Shown: positions 9,530 to 19,800, numbered from the stretch's first letter. The stretch: 41,211 nucleotides of DNA from CAYXLI01 sp964464925 (GCA_964464925.1 CAYXLI010000042.1:1-41211), one strand, 5' to 3'. Translations and numbers: made by a program. Notes: generated from the sequence alone by a model not told the origin.

Positions 9530-12168
9530 GCATCTCTCCCGGAACACATCTCGGCCCGTACGAGATCATTGCGCCTCTCGGCGCAGGGGGCATGGGCGAG
9601 GTGTACCGCGCCCGCGATCCCCGTATGGGCCGCGAGGTCGCCATCAAAGTCTCCGGCGAGCGCTTCAGCGACCGCTTCGACCGCGAGGTCCGCGTCGTCG
9701 CCGCCCTGAACCATCCCAACATCTGCCATGTCTACGATGTCGGCTCGAACTATCTCGTGATGGAACTGGTCGAAGGCGCGACGCTCGCAGAGCGCATCGA
9801 TGGGGGTGCGATCCCGCTCGAAGAAGCGCTACGGATCGCGCACCAGGTCGGCAATGCGCTGGAAGCCGCGCACGAGAAGGGGATCATCCATCGCGACCTG
9901 AAACCCGCGAACATCAAGCTCAAGCCCGACGGCACGGTGAAGGTGCTGGACTTCGGGCTGGCGAAGATCGCGGAGCAGGCCGCGTGCGCGGGCGGTCCGG
10001 AAGAATCGCCGACGGTCGCGATGGGCGGCACCATAGCCGGGCAGATCATGGGGACCGCGGCTTACATGGCCCCCGAGCAGGCGCGTGGCAAAACGGTGGA
10101 TAAGCGGGCGGACATCTGGGCATTTGGCGTGGTGCTGTACGAAATGCTCACGGGGCGCCGGCTGTTCGAAGGGGCGACCATTTCCGACGTGCTGGCGCGT
10201 GTGCTGACGAAAGAGCCGGATTGGGATCGCGTTCCCGCGAAGGTCCGCAGGCTCTTTCGGCGGTGCTTGGAGAAAGATCCGAAGCGGCGCCTTCGCGATA
10301 TCGGCGATGCGTGGGAGCTTTTGGAAGAGGCGCAACCGCTCCCTGGCGGTCGCGCCTCAGTACGGTTGCCGTGGGGGATTGCCGGGGCGGCAACGCTGCT
10401 GGCGATTCTGGCGCTCGCGGCCCTCTGGCGCGCGCCCCGCGCGGAGACTCCGTTGCAGCCACTGGTGCGGATCGATCTCGATCTCGGCCCGGATGTTTCG
10501 CTCGGGTACGGTATGGGCCCTGCGTCAGTCCTCTCGCCGGATGGAACACGACTGGTGTTCGTCTCGAAGAGCGCGGACAGAACCAGCCGGCTCTTCATGC
10601 GGCGCACCGACCAACCGAAGGCCTCGCCAATGCCCGGCACGGAGGGCGCGTACACTCCGTTCTTCTCTCCAGACGGGCGGTGGGTCGCCTTCTTCGCCAA
10701 TGGAAAGCTCAAGAAGATCCGCCTCGACGACGGCACGATCTTCACCTTATCCGAAGCCTATGCCGCCAGGGGGGGCAGTTGGGGCGAGGATGGCAATATC
10801 GTGGTGGCTCTCGATCCGCAGACCGTGCTCTCGCAGATCCCGGCCGATGGCGGTAAGCCCGTGGCGATTACCGAACTGCGCGGCGAGGTCGGAGAGTTTT
10901 CTCACCGGTGGCCGCAGGCCTTGCCAGGCGGTAAAGCAGTGCTGTTTACGGCGTCCAAACGTTACGCGAATTTCGAAGATGCCGCAATTGCAGTCGTAAC
11001 TCTGAAGGATCGCCAGAGAAAGACCGTGCTCGAGCCGGGAGGGATGTTCCCGCGGTACCTGCCAAGCGGGCACCTGACGTACGTGGCGAATGGAGCCCTG
11101 TATGCGGTGCCGTTCGACATGGAGCGGCTGCAAGTGCGGGGATCCGCCGTGAAGCTCCTGGATGAAATTCCCAGCTACTTGAACCTGGGATACGCCCAGC
11201 TTGATTTCTCGCGCAGTGGGGCGCTCTTGTACATAACCGGCAAGAGCGAAGAACTGACAGCTATGCAGTGGGTCGACGCCGCGGGGAAGACCGCGCCGTT
11301 CAGCGCGGGGCCGGCGCGTAACGTCTCTTTCCGTCTCTCACCGGAAGGGAATCGCATAGCCGTGTTGGAGAACGAGGGGGCGCGTTCCCAGATCTGGATT
11401 TACGATTGGCAGCGAGGAATCAAATCGCAGGTCAGTAAAGACGTGGAGGCCAACGGCGGGTCCCCGGTGTGGAGTCCCGATGGCCGGTTCGTTGTTTTCG
11501 AGTCGACGGGTGGGATGTTCTGGGCGCGTTCTGACGGAGCCGGTAATCCGCAGCCATTGACCCGAAGCAAGAACCTACAGGTTCCGAGTTCTTTCAGTCC
11601 CGATGGCAGGCGACTGGCTTATACGGAGCTGATTCCGGGGGTTGGGGCCGAGATCCGCACCGTGAGCCTCCAGAGCAGTGGGGGGGATTTGCGTGCCGGG
11701 GAGGCCGAGACCTTCGTGAAAACCTCGACTGTCAGCTCCTTTCCGGCCTTCTCACCCGATGGCCGATGGATCGCCTATACCAGCGGCGAGGGCGGGATCT
11801 ACGAAGTGTATGTCCGGGCGTTTCCACGGGACGGCAGGCAGTGGCAGGTTTCGAGCGCAGGCGGAGTGTTGCCGGTGTGGTCGCGGAATGGCCACGAGCT
11901 CTTCTATCGTACGGAAGATCAGCGGATCATGGTGGCGGATTACACGGCTCAGGGCGGCTCGTTCGAGAGGGGGAAGCCGCGGGAGTGGTTTGGAAGACCG
12001 CTGGCGAGCGTCGGACTGGCAAGCAATTTCGATCTCGCCCCGGATGGAAAGCGCTTCCTCGTTCTGATGCCGGCCGGAGACGCGGAGCGACGCGATAACC
12101 AAGGCCACTTGATGCTGGCGCTGAACTTTTTCGATGAGGTCCGGCGCCGGGTGGGGCAAGGCAAATGA
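9526..12168 (+). CDS. Ser/Thr protein kinase with C-terminal PD40 propeller (copy 3)
   Basis: An 880-residue paralogue with intact catalytic residues (Lys41, Asp124 in HRDLKPAN, Asp142 in DFG) and a membrane helix near 281-300 (WGIAGAATLLAILALAAL). The C-terminal propeller ends in the same LNFFDEVRRRVGQGK tail as copies 1 and 2. It starts in an ATGA overlap with copy 2 and overlaps the decayed copy 4 in the same way. Propeller blades are marked by motifs such as FSPDGRWVAF, WSPDGRFVVF and FSPDGRWIAY. It is the last complete member of the array. The three genes are probably co-transcribed, giving parallel sensors with a common kinase output (inference). Confidence 0.92.
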   Translation: MSISPGTHLGPYEIIAPLGAGGMGEVYRARDPRMGREVAIKVSGERFSDRFDREVRVVAALNHPNICHVYDVGSNYLVMELVEGATLAERIDGGAIPLEEALRIAHQVGNALEAAHEKGIIHRDLKPANIKLKPDGTVKVLDFGLAKIAEQAACAGGPEESPTVAMGGTIAGQIMGTAAYMAPEQARGKTVDKRADIWAFGVVLYEMLTGRRLFEGATISDVLARVLTKEPDWDRVPAKVRRLFRRCLEKDPKRRLRDIGDAWELLEEAQPLPGGRASVRLPWGIAGAATLLAILALAALWRAPRAETPLQPLVRIDLDLGPDVSLGYGMGPASVLSPDGTRLVFVSKSADRTSRLFMRRTDQPKASPMPGTEGAYTPFFSPDGRWVAFFANGKLKKIRLDDGTIFTLSEAYAARGGSWGEDGNIVVALDPQTVLSQIPADGGKPVAITELRGEVGEFSHRWPQALPGGKAVLFTASKRYANFEDAAIAVVTLKDRQRKTVLEPGGMFPRYLPSGHLTYVANGALYAVPFDMERLQVRGSAVKLLDEIPSYLNLGYAQLDFSRSGALLYITGKSEELTAMQWVDAAGKTAPFSAGPARNVSFRLSPEGNRIAVLENEGARSQIWIYDWQRGIKSQVSKDVEANGGSPVWSPDGRFVVFESTGGMFWARSDGAGNPQPLTRSKNLQVPSSFSPDGRRLAYTELIPGVGAEIRTVSLQSSGGDLRAGEAETFVKTSTVSSFPAFSPDGRWIAYTSGEGGIYEVYVRAFPRDGRQWQVSSAGGVLPVWSRNGHELFYRTEDQRIMVADYTAQGGSFERGKPREWFGRPLASVGLASNFDLAPDGKRFLVLMPAGDAERRDNQGHLMLALNFFDEVRRRVGQGK

Positions 12169-12337
12169 GCATCTCTCCCGGAACACATCTCGGTCCGTAC
12201 GAGATCATTACGCCTCTCGGCGCCGGGGGCATGGGCGAGGTGTACCGCGCCCGCGATCCCCGCATGGGCCGCGAGGTCGCCATCAAAGTTTCCGGCGAGC
12301 GCTTCAGCGACCGGTTCGAGCGCGAGGTCCGCGCGTC
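12125..12337 (+). repeat. junction repeat between kinase copy 3 and pseudo-copy 4
   Basis: Near-identical partner of 6861-7073. Visible differences include CGTATGG versus CGCATGG, CGCTTC versus CGGTTC, GAAGTC versus GAGGTC, and the missing base that frameshifts copy 4. Confidence 0.75.
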
Positions 12338-12680
12338 GCCGCCCTGAACCATTCCAACATTTGTCATGTCCATGATGTCGGCCCGAACTACCTCGTCATG
12401 GAACTGATCGAGGGCACGACGCTCGCCGAGCGTATCCGGACGGGCGCTCTGCCGCTGGATGAGGCGCTGGCGATTGCGCATCAGATTGCCGATGCCCTGG
12501 AGTGCGCGCACGAGAAAGGAATTAGTTCATCGCGACCTGAAGCCGGCCAACATCAAAATCAAGCCTGATGGCGCGGTGAAGGTGCTGGATTTTGGATGGG
12601 CCAAGATGGTGGAACAGGCCTTGCCAAGCGCGAGTCCGGAGGAATCGCCGACCATGGCGATGGGTGCGACCATCGCGGGA
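12165..12680 (+). pseudogene. fourth kinase copy, frameshifted and truncated
   Basis: The gene starts as MSISPGTHLG in an ATGA overlap with copy 3 and follows the kinase domain to about residue 172. It is broken three ways. One base is missing near 12335 (GTCCGCGCGTCGCC where the paralogues keep frame). One base, an A, is gained near 12524, just before the HRDLKPAN loop. All homology stops near 12680, directly after MGATIAG. The membrane helix and propeller are absent. DFG is followed by W (DFGWAK) rather than L. The sequence after the break belongs to a different unit that leads into the ssb/tRNA/repA repeat, so the truncation probably marks a recombination or integration boundary. Confidence 0.9.
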
Positions 12681-12779
12681 CATGCACTGGCCGCTTCACC
12701 TCGGAAGCAGTGCGATACGTAATCCGATCGAATAACCACCGACAAAGCGCGAGATGTTCAGTCGCCTTCTCGCTCCGGC

Positions 12780-12845
12780 GCTTACACGATCGGGAAATTT
12801 GATCGCGCACCGAGCTGAAGCCGAATTCGACGCTGACTCGGCCAA
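12780..12845 (+). pseudogene. possible ssb 3'-end remnant (repeat unit R1)
   Basis: The reading TIGKFDRA near 12787-12812 matches the RADMIGKFDRAEHRAE segment at 32945-32990 and the RADTIGKLDRKERRVE segment at 40927-40974, which come from the decayed single-strand-binding-protein reading in R2 and R3. The frame breaks right after it. Upstream similarity is too weak to call. The following bases up to 13007 align with 33025-33180 and 41010-41157, which supports common origin. Confidence 0.4.
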
Positions 12846-13007
12846 TGCCTAGGTGACTTAGGGTACGCCCTTCGAACGCCGGACTGCCATCGGTTGGCTT
12901 GCTGGCATTCAGCCTTACTGTTTCACGAGTTTTGCCAACCGTACCTCGTTTGGACCTCGCTTCTTGCTGTTCTTTCTGTTGTTGAGGGTTATAAGCTATT
13001 GATTTCA

Positions 13008-13050
13008 TGGAGCGGGAGACGGGACTCGAACCCGCGTGACCAGCTTGGGA
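13008..13050 (-). other. tRNA-Gly 3'-end fragment, candidate attachment site (R1)
   Basis: Read on the minus strand this gives an anticodon-loop-like CCCAA, a T-arm (GCGGGTTCGAGTCCCGT), acceptor strand CTCCCGC and TCCA. That is the 3' half of a tRNA-Gly gene. The 5' half is absent: no D-arm or matching 5' acceptor strand follows. The first 29 bp (13008-13036) are identical to 33181-33209. A 3' tRNA end without the rest is the usual footprint of site-specific integration at a tRNA gene. Confidence 0.75.
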
Positions 13051-13165
13051 AAGAGTAGGATTGATGTGTCTACAACAATTTAGCGTCTCTGGCGCGCTTT
13101 ACGGACTCACCGCAAGTCTCGCCATATCAGCGTTTTCCTCTCTAACCCCTCTAATCGAGGTTTTT

Positions 13166-13198
13166 TCGACGTACATTTCGATGTCATTCGTACCTCGA
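13166..13198. repeat. inverted repeat upstream of repA (R1 copy)
   Basis: TCGACGTAC at 13166-13174 faces GTACCTCGA at 13190-13198, matching 8 of 9 positions. It is the diverged version of the perfect repeat at 33341-33373, and lies at a similar distance before the repA start. A further TCGAGG lies just to the left. A Rep-binding or operator site is possible. Confidence 0.45.
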
Positions 13199-13279
13199 TT
13201 CTGCGCGGCATCCCATGGCCTTTTGTGAGTACGGGTGCGCCAGCCGAACTGGCCACCCCAGAACCATGGGAGTCTGTCA

Positions 13280-14069
13280 TTGTCTCCTATCTCCGGAGCG
13301 CATTCCGCTCGAACCCTGACGCCGCTTGGCGAACTGCTCCGCGATCAGCAACCTGAACTCATCATCTCGCGACAGAAGCTCGAGCAGGCGCGCGGGATCG
13401 AACTCGTCCGCGGCCGTCGCGAACAACAGAATCAGGATCTGTGTTTCAGTTCGCGTCTTCCGAACTGCGGCTGAGATGCTCGAAATCTTCGGCATGCACA
13501 CGGGCGGCAAGGAGTACCGAAGACTAGTTGCTGCATTCGAGCGCATCTTCGGAGCGACGATCTACTTCGGTACGGACAGCTTGCTGGGAACGGCGAAACG
13601 GGTGCATCGTACCCGCTTCAACTTCATGAGCGAAGCTCAGATCTGGTATGCACAATCACCCGAGCAGCGCGTTCTCTCTTCGGAGTTCGAGAACGTTATC
13701 GTACTGACCGATGACTTCTACCGCGAGGTGACTGAACATCCGGTCCCGAACGATTTTGACGCTGTGAAGGTGCTCGCCTCGGCTCCAGCGGTGCTCGACC
13801 TTTACATGTGGCTCTCGTACCGATGCTTCAAGGCCAAAGGACCGGAGGCGATTCCGATCTTCGGTCCGTTGGGGCTTGTCGCGCAGCTCGGATCTGTTGA
13901 GTATTCGAGGCCGCGGCGGTTCAGGGGCATGCTTGAGCAGTGGTTAAAGGTGATTCGGGTTATGTGGCCCGCTTGCCCGGCAAAGGTCAGCTCCGACGGC
14001 CGACGGCTGTTGATCGATCATGCGCCGGCAATTGCCTCATCGCAGATGAAGTCCGGGATTGCAGGATGA
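13280..14069 (+). pseudogene. repA-like plasmid replication gene, internally deleted (R1)
   Basis: Homologue of the full-length RepA-like gene at 33444. The reading from TTG 13280 (preceded by GGGAG) matches it through ISRQKLEQARGIELVR and DLCFSSR, then runs out of frame at about 13460. About 190 bp, corresponding to 33633-33821, are missing. In the next frame the protein resumes at FRTAAEMLEIFGMHTGGKEYRRL and stays similar to the end (VPNDFDAVKVLASAPAVLDLYMWLSYRCF, YSRPRRFRGMLEQWL). The deletion is not a multiple of three, so a normal protein cannot be made, although the larger C-terminal block is an open frame. The family is that of plasmid-encoded RepA proteins (RepA_C type), recognised from the HTGGKEYRRL and LSYRCF blocks. 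Confidence 0.8.
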
Positions 14070-14389
14070 TCCTCCGCGCTTCCAACTGTCTCCGCCTCCG
14101 CGGAAACCGGTTTCCGTGAGCCGTTCTCCGGGCTCGAACAGTAAACGCCAGTCAACTACGCGCCGTGATCTCCTCGAACGCCGTTTCGGGCCAGCATCAG
14201 AATCGGCGACTACTCGCCCATGTGGCGCATTGTTTCCGGTGGCGCCGTTCTCCGGGAACGAAAGGTTGCATAGGGGCTCCGCACGCGCTTCGGCACATCG
14301 TAAGGCCTTCACGCTCCTTGTCGCAGTGACGCTGCGGGGAGCGAGGTCCCGCAGCCGGAAGAGGCACGAGAGTCGCGAATTTATACCAT
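14070..14389. other. gap between repA remnant and CehA-like gene
   Basis: This 320-bp gap separates convergent genes. It has no recognisable gene. A plus-strand frame is open (Ser/Arg-rich, low complexity) but shows no domain and is probably chance in GC-rich DNA. No clear terminator was found. Confidence 0.4.
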
Positions 14390-16747
14390 CTAACCGGGCG
14401 TTCTCTCGCATTCGCGTCGAATTGCCTCGAATGTCGCGAGCGCACTTTTGAAGGCTCGGAAGGCACTGCCGTGTTCTTGTGCCGAAATGCGCTGGCCTAA
14501 ACGATCCCATGCCGCTGTTACGGCCTGTATACACCAATCGGCGCTCCTGCGTGAAGCACGAATGGGTCTTCCGTTAACGCGAATGAACACCGGATTCGTG
14601 TGACAAGACCCCAGGATCCGTACTGCGACCCAGCTGCTTTCTGCGATATGTGTTTTGAACTCGAGTCTTCGAACGGTACCGTCTCCCAAAAGAGTCTGTG
14701 ACGCTACGGCGCGACCGTTTACAACGAGTTCAACAGGCACTTCACGTGTATTCGGAATTCGCGAGCGTTCAATGTGCCAGTATGGACTCTTATTCGCCGA
14801 AGTTCTCCAGATGCGCTTATCCGAATCAGCAGGCTTTTCGGCCAGCAGAGCTGCAGCGCTCACTTGCACTCGAATCGTTCCGGGGCTGTTTCGCTCGACA
14901 TCTTGCCGCAGTTGAGACAGAGGGACATCATCCACCTGCATGTCCAGAAGATGACTCCTGCCATCCGAAACATAAGACTGACCGGCGCACATGCCATTTA
15001 TCCAATTCTTGTAACCAGCTTCACCTGCTGGCGCCTTTTCAAGCCACACGTAGGACCTTCCGACGCCGACGCGCTCGAATAAACACGGAAAGTCGGTCTC
15101 CCCGGCAATCGGAACCCGAAAACCGCAATTGAGGGCGTGATACCAAATGTTCAGCTCAGCGTTGACCGGTGTGTCGGCAGCTGACAGGAAGTCAACCGCT
15201 CCGTGCGCCACGTCAATGAGGAACTCGTTTGCACCGTTATTGTTGAAAGCCGGGATGACGTAGTTCGGCAGTTGATCAGTTTCAACTTCAAGTCCATGAC
15301 CCGTATGTGCGTAACCGACAGCTGCACCCTGAGCTTTCGCCCATTTCAGGATCGGAAGATTCCATGTGGGCCATTGCTCGATCGTTTGCGCGGCCGGATA
15401 GTCTTGCTCCGAAAGTCCAAGGAGTACTAAATGCCCCCAATAGCTCGACGGGAACCCGGAAACCTCGACGTCGTATCGAAGGAGCGTCTTTCGGTCCGAG
15501 AGGCTGCTGATGCGGCCATCGAAGAACCGCTTCTGGTAATACCATGATGGCCCCCACGTGAGCACTTCAGCGAGGCTGAGGCCCTCCCCCCGTACTTGGG
15601 GCACCATGTCTTTCGGGAGCACGCCTTCTGTTGGAGTATTGTAATGACTGCATCCAGCGGCATGAATGTGGTGATCACCGGAATACCAGCCACGCCCGGC
15701 AGGATCGATCCACCGCTCCAGTTTCAGTTCCAGGTCAAGAGCGCCAGACGACTCGGCCACACGTAGAAAGGCCTCTTTGACGAGATACTCGGGCCCACGG
15801 GAATACTGAATCGTGTACTCGCCGGAAGGAAGTGAGATGAACTCCCTGTCGGCTCGGTAGATCTGCTCCTGAAACGGGAAATCCGGAGCGAGTCGTTTTG
15901 GCCGAGACGGATATACTCTGCCAACCTTATCGGATATGACCAGTGATGCTGTTGCAGGGCTGCCGTCAGAGTCACGAATACCAAGTGTCACGCGTGACGC
16001 TCGCGCGCAGCGAAACAAAACAGGAAGCTCACTTCTAAAACCGAGGTCGCGCGTAGTTGGACCGGCATTGAAGCTGATTGTCGCCTCACGCGTACCCATA
16101 TCCCGGCTATACAGTTGCAAAATGCGGTACTCGACTTGCAGTCCGGACAGTTCTCGCGTTAGTGGAGGCTGGTTGTACATGTCCAGATCCAGCCATCTAT
16201 CGGCAACATCTGCGAAAGTGATGGATTGAACGGGAACTTGGGCTCCCGGTTTCATGATGCCCGTTCCTGTGATCTCCGAACCCGGAGCATGATCGGAATC
16301 AGCCTTGGCCTGCGGGCTCTCCGCGATGAGTTCCGCCGTGAGCCCCGAGCGGTTTACAACCTTAACCAGAAAGCTTCTCCAGCCGTTTTCAACCAGAGCC
16401 GCAGGAGCACTTCCGCGCGAAACGCTGACGCGGCTCTCCGGATTTATTGCTACGTTTACGAGCACATATCGGTCTAAAATCGCCTGGATTAGACGGCCGG
16501 ACCTCTCAGGATCACCAGCTCCCAAAGCTGCACTTAAGGCAGCGCGGTCTCCTTCGGGGAAGTCAGCGCCAATCTCTCTCATTGCGGTCATCACACGTCT
16601 GATCTGGGCTGTGAACGGCTGGAAAGCAGGAAGGGCTTCATCGGCGGCCGATGCCGCCCCGAGATTAAGGAAACCGGCTGCTGGCAATGTAAGTGACGCC
16701 GCGTAGCGAAGGAGTTCTCGCCGGCTCACCGGAATTTGTGAATCCAT
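14390..16747 (-). CDS. CehA/McbA-type PHP-like metallohydrolase, Tat-exported
   Basis: A 785-residue exported protein. The start is the ATG at 16747, giving MDSQIPVSRRELLRY with a twin-arginine motif and a hydrophobic stretch ending in AASAADE. About 350 residues of beta-rich N-terminal domains precede the hydrolase part. The latter opens with YSGDHHIHAAGCSHY (His359, His360, His362), followed by GYAHTGHG, DVAHG and AGETDFP, which are the metal-ligand blocks expected of PHP-like CehA proteins. The name comes from carbaryl/carbofuran hydrolases, but most relatives occur in polysaccharide or glycoside loci and their substrates are unknown. It is the last gene of the leftward operon, behind the TonB receptor and a hairpin. 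Function in hydrolysing an imported or periplasmic compound is inference. Confidence 0.78.
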   Translation of the reverse strand: MDSQIPVSRRELLRYAASLTLPAAGFLNLGAASAADEALPAFQPFTAQIRRVMTAMREIGADFPEGDRAALSAALGAGDPERSGRLIQAILDRYVLVNVAINPESRVSVSRGSAPAALVENGWRSFLVKVVNRSGLTAELIAESPQAKADSDHAPGSEITGTGIMKPGAQVPVQSITFADVADRWLDLDMYNQPPLTRELSGLQVEYRILQLYSRDMGTREATISFNAGPTTRDLGFRSELPVLFRCARASRVTLGIRDSDGSPATASLVISDKVGRVYPSRPKRLAPDFPFQEQIYRADREFISLPSGEYTIQYSRGPEYLVKEAFLRVAESSGALDLELKLERWIDPAGRGWYSGDHHIHAAGCSHYNTPTEGVLPKDMVPQVRGEGLSLAEVLTWGPSWYYQKRFFDGRISSLSDRKTLLRYDVEVSGFPSSYWGHLVLLGLSEQDYPAAQTIEQWPTWNLPILKWAKAQGAAVGYAHTGHGLEVETDQLPNYVIPAFNNNGANEFLIDVAHGAVDFLSAADTPVNAELNIWYHALNCGFRVPIAGETDFPCLFERVGVGRSYVWLEKAPAGEAGYKNWINGMCAGQSYVSDGRSHLLDMQVDDVPLSQLRQDVERNSPGTIRVQVSAAALLAEKPADSDKRIWRTSANKSPYWHIERSRIPNTREVPVELVVNGRAVASQTLLGDGTVRRLEFKTHIAESSWVAVRILGSCHTNPVFIRVNGRPIRASRRSADWCIQAVTAAWDRLGQRISAQEHGSAFRAFKSALATFEAIRRECERTPG

Positions 16748-16775
16748 TTTGCGATTCTTTCTAGTGGAAATAGCA

Positions 16776-16812
16776 GAAAACCCGCGCGCAGTTGTTCCGC
16801 TTGCGGGTTTTC
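16776..16812 (-). terminator. hairpin between TonB receptor and CehA-like gene
   Basis: GAAAACCCGC at 16776-16785 and GCGGGTTTTC at 16803-16812 form a perfect 10-bp stem with a 17-nt loop. Read on the minus strand it lies just after the receptor stop (16849) and before the next start (16747), with a short T-run in the 3' arm. It could be a partial terminator that lowers expression of the last gene. Confidence 0.55.
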
Positions 16813-16848
16813 GCAACAGCATCGGGTCGTGCCCAGCACGACGGACCT

Positions 16849-19800
16849 TCAGAAAATGAACTTCAGAGCGAACTGAATCAGGCGGGGACGATTTGCCTGA
16901 GCACTGACAACTCCGAACTGGGGATTACCGAACACCATGCCGGGATTTGCAAAGCGCACTCTGTTCAGCATGTTGAAGTACTCGCTCCGGAACTGAAGGT
17001 TCAGTCTGCCGTCCCGGCCAAACCGGTTGTTCTTGAAGACGCCCGCATCAAGATTGTTGATGTGGTCGTTCCGTATGTCTGGAGATGTACGGCTGGAGTT
17101 TCCGAAGGTAAAGGCCGCCGGCTGACTGAACACGGAGGTGTCAAACCACCGATCCAGTCGCTGATGAGCATCTCCCGACAGTTTGCCGCTTTTTCCGTTG
17201 TTATTCGGACGAGAGCCGCCTCCAAAAGAGTTGGTCAGATTGGTTGCTGTCGAGAAGAAGAGTGGAGTACCGCTTTGCAGAGTGTAAATGCCGTTTACTT
17301 CCCAGCCAGTCGCCGCCCATGTCGCAGGACCGCCGGAACTCAGCCATCTTTTGCCACGTCCGAACGGCACGTCAAGGTTATAGCCGATTACGAGCCGTTG
17401 AGGAGCATCAAACGCGTTGATCGAACGATCGAGCTTTCTGTTATAGAAAGTCATATAGTTCGTGTTCCCCAAGCCATTCGGCTCGAGCCAGCCGCCGCTC
17501 CAGCTTTCGGCGTCGCCGATTCCCTTGCTCAAGGTGTAAGCAGCGGAGAGCAGAGAAGAACTAAAGCGCTTTGTGACCTTCAATTGCATTGAATGGTATA
17601 TGGAAGAGGCAACCGGCGCTCCGTGTTGTGTAATGTTGCCGAACTGTGGATATGGCCGCAACAACTGGCCCCTGGACACGGTGGGCTGTGCGAGCGTTCC
17701 TGCTGTCACGTAACCGAAGAAGGGATTCGGTACCTGATCGTTCAGTGCACTACCGAGTTTCAAATACTCTGTGGGCAGTTCGTTCATAGCAAGGTTGCCG
17801 GGCAACGAATTCCCTTTGCTTCCGGCGTATGCTATATCGACGGCGAGCCCCGACCCGATCTCCTGCTGGATATTAAAGTTCCACTGCTGCATGTAGCCAG
17901 CGCGGTTATCACGCATGTCGACAGTAATGTTCTGACCGAGTAGGGTATTTAACCCCGCGGCGCTTCCCGGCGGGTCCAAAATCCCACCTGGGAATGGGTT
18001 GCTCAGCGTGTCTTTGGGAGTAATTCCGTTGTCTATCGAACTCACGACGTTTGTTGTTACCGAGACTTGAGGAACTCGCCAGGCGCTGTTTACCGTAATT
18101 AGATCGTTCGGTAGCCAGAAAATCCCATATCCTCCGCGGACGACAGTGCGAGGTCGCAGCTGATAGGCAAAGCCGAACCGTGGAGCCCACTGCTTCATGT
18201 ACAGGTCTTCCGAAGTTCGTGTACTCGAATCAGTAAAGCGCAATCCACCTTTGAGCGGCATCCCGAGCTGATTCGCGATCGGCGGAACTGCCTGCGGGTC
18301 GAACCAGGACAGCCGGTTGTGACGTTCGGTAAGCGGCGCATCTAGGCTGTACTGCAAGCCGAGGTTGAGCGTGAGCTTTTGAGAAACCCTCCAGTCATCC
18401 TGCAGAAAGAAACCTGCAAACCACCTCTGCTGTGCGAGCGGCTCAGCTCTGGCCACAGTTCCTCCCGATGGATAACCTAAAAGGAAAGATGCTAACCCGA
18501 TACCGCTGCTCGAAGTAGCCCGAAGAGGATCCACGGAAGTAAAACGGCCGTCAAATGACAGGTTCGGAGTGCCGTTATTCAGCTGGATGTCCCGGATGTG
18601 AAACAGGCGATATTGAGCGCCGAATTTCCACGTATGTGGACCACTCAACCAGGTCACAGAGCCGCTTTCACTGAATGAGCCATTGGCTCTGTGAATCGTG
18701 CTGGAGGTCGAAGGGTCAAGTGCCTGAATTCCTGAGACGTTGATGACAGGAAACGTTCTGTACTGAAGCCTTTCCACCAGCGATCTGGGCCAGCCTATCG
18801 TGGTGGCGTCGAATCCGGTGCTGGGTGGTACACGCTCAGAACTCAGGCGGTTATAGCTACTCCGCAGTTCAAGTACGATTGCGGGAGTGAGCACGGCAGT
18901 CGCCGACAGCACAGCGTTATGTATACGGTTCTGTTCTGCGCGGCCGGGGTCGATCGTGGTGGTGTTGTTGCGAAACGGATCATACGGACCGAGATCGTAG
19001 AACTGATAACCGTATGTTCCGAAAAGCTTCCACTTCGAATTAAGGTTGTGATCGATGCGTGTAACGAACTGATCTGTGTCCGTCGCCTGCGTCGCGGAGG
19101 TTGCGAAGTTGTTGACCCCGGTCAGTGCCTGACCAGGCGCGTTCGGTAGTGGCCAGATGATGTTGCGGAGCTTATTCGCGACCGGATCGAAACGATCTGC
19201 CGGGATACGGTTCCCCGGGAAGGGATCGCGAAGCAGGTTGCCATTGGGGCCGACGCGAGTCGTACTGGGATCCCCTATGACGACCAGTTGCCCCTGAGCA
19301 TTGAACGTCTGAGAGAAGTCACCCTCGCGCTGAAGCAATGTGGGAACGGTCGTGGTCAACGCGATTCCCTGCCGCTGTCGAAAAGCTTCGTAGTTGCCGA
19401 AGAAAAAGGTTTTGTCGTGAACGACCGGACCGCCGAGAGAAAAGCCGTATTGGTTATAGCTGAGCGCAGGTTTCTTCTGGCCTGCTCGATTCTGGAAGAA
19501 ATCGTTTGCATCGAGCGACTTGTTTCTGAAGAATTCGTATACCGATCCATGAAGCTGGTTGGTACCCGACTTGATGCTGAGATTTACGACTGCACCGGCA
19601 CTTCGGCCAAACTCGGCGGAGTAATTGTTCGTTTGGACGCGAAACTCCTGTGTTGCGTCTACAGGCGGAACATATCCTACCGCGTGAAGTCCTCCAGTCG
19701 TTACAGGCGCGCCGTCCACCAAAACCTCGTTCGCATTGGCCAGACCACCGTTTGATGAAAAGTTGCCCCAGCCCATGTAGTTGACCGTGGCCGGATTTTC

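Noticed and set aside
12559..13008. Minus-strand frame of 149 codons starting next to the tRNA-Gly fragment (MKSIAYNPQQQK...)
   Set aside because: R2 has related DNA there but with TAA instead of ATG and no shared reading of length; its far end runs antisense through the broken kinase.
13008..13050. A functional tRNA-Gly gene
   Set aside because: Only the anticodon-to-3' half is present. The 5' acceptor strand and D-arm are absent in both copies, and the anticodon stem has no 5' partner.
13090..13285. Minus-strand C-terminus (YVEKTSIRGV...ARLAVS) as the tail of a lost integrase
   Set aside because: The reading is kept in R1 but shifted by one C in R2, and there is no catalytic motif of a tyrosine or serine recombinase. 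Too short to name.
14059..14451. Plus-strand frame of 130 codons after the repA remnant
   Set aside because: Ser/Arg-rich with no domain, and it overlaps the well-supported CehA-like gene antisense. Likely chance in GC-rich DNA.
16792..19755. Long plus-strand frames of up to 266 codons opposite the first TonB receptor
   Set aside because: They are antisense to a strongly supported receptor and show no recognisable family.
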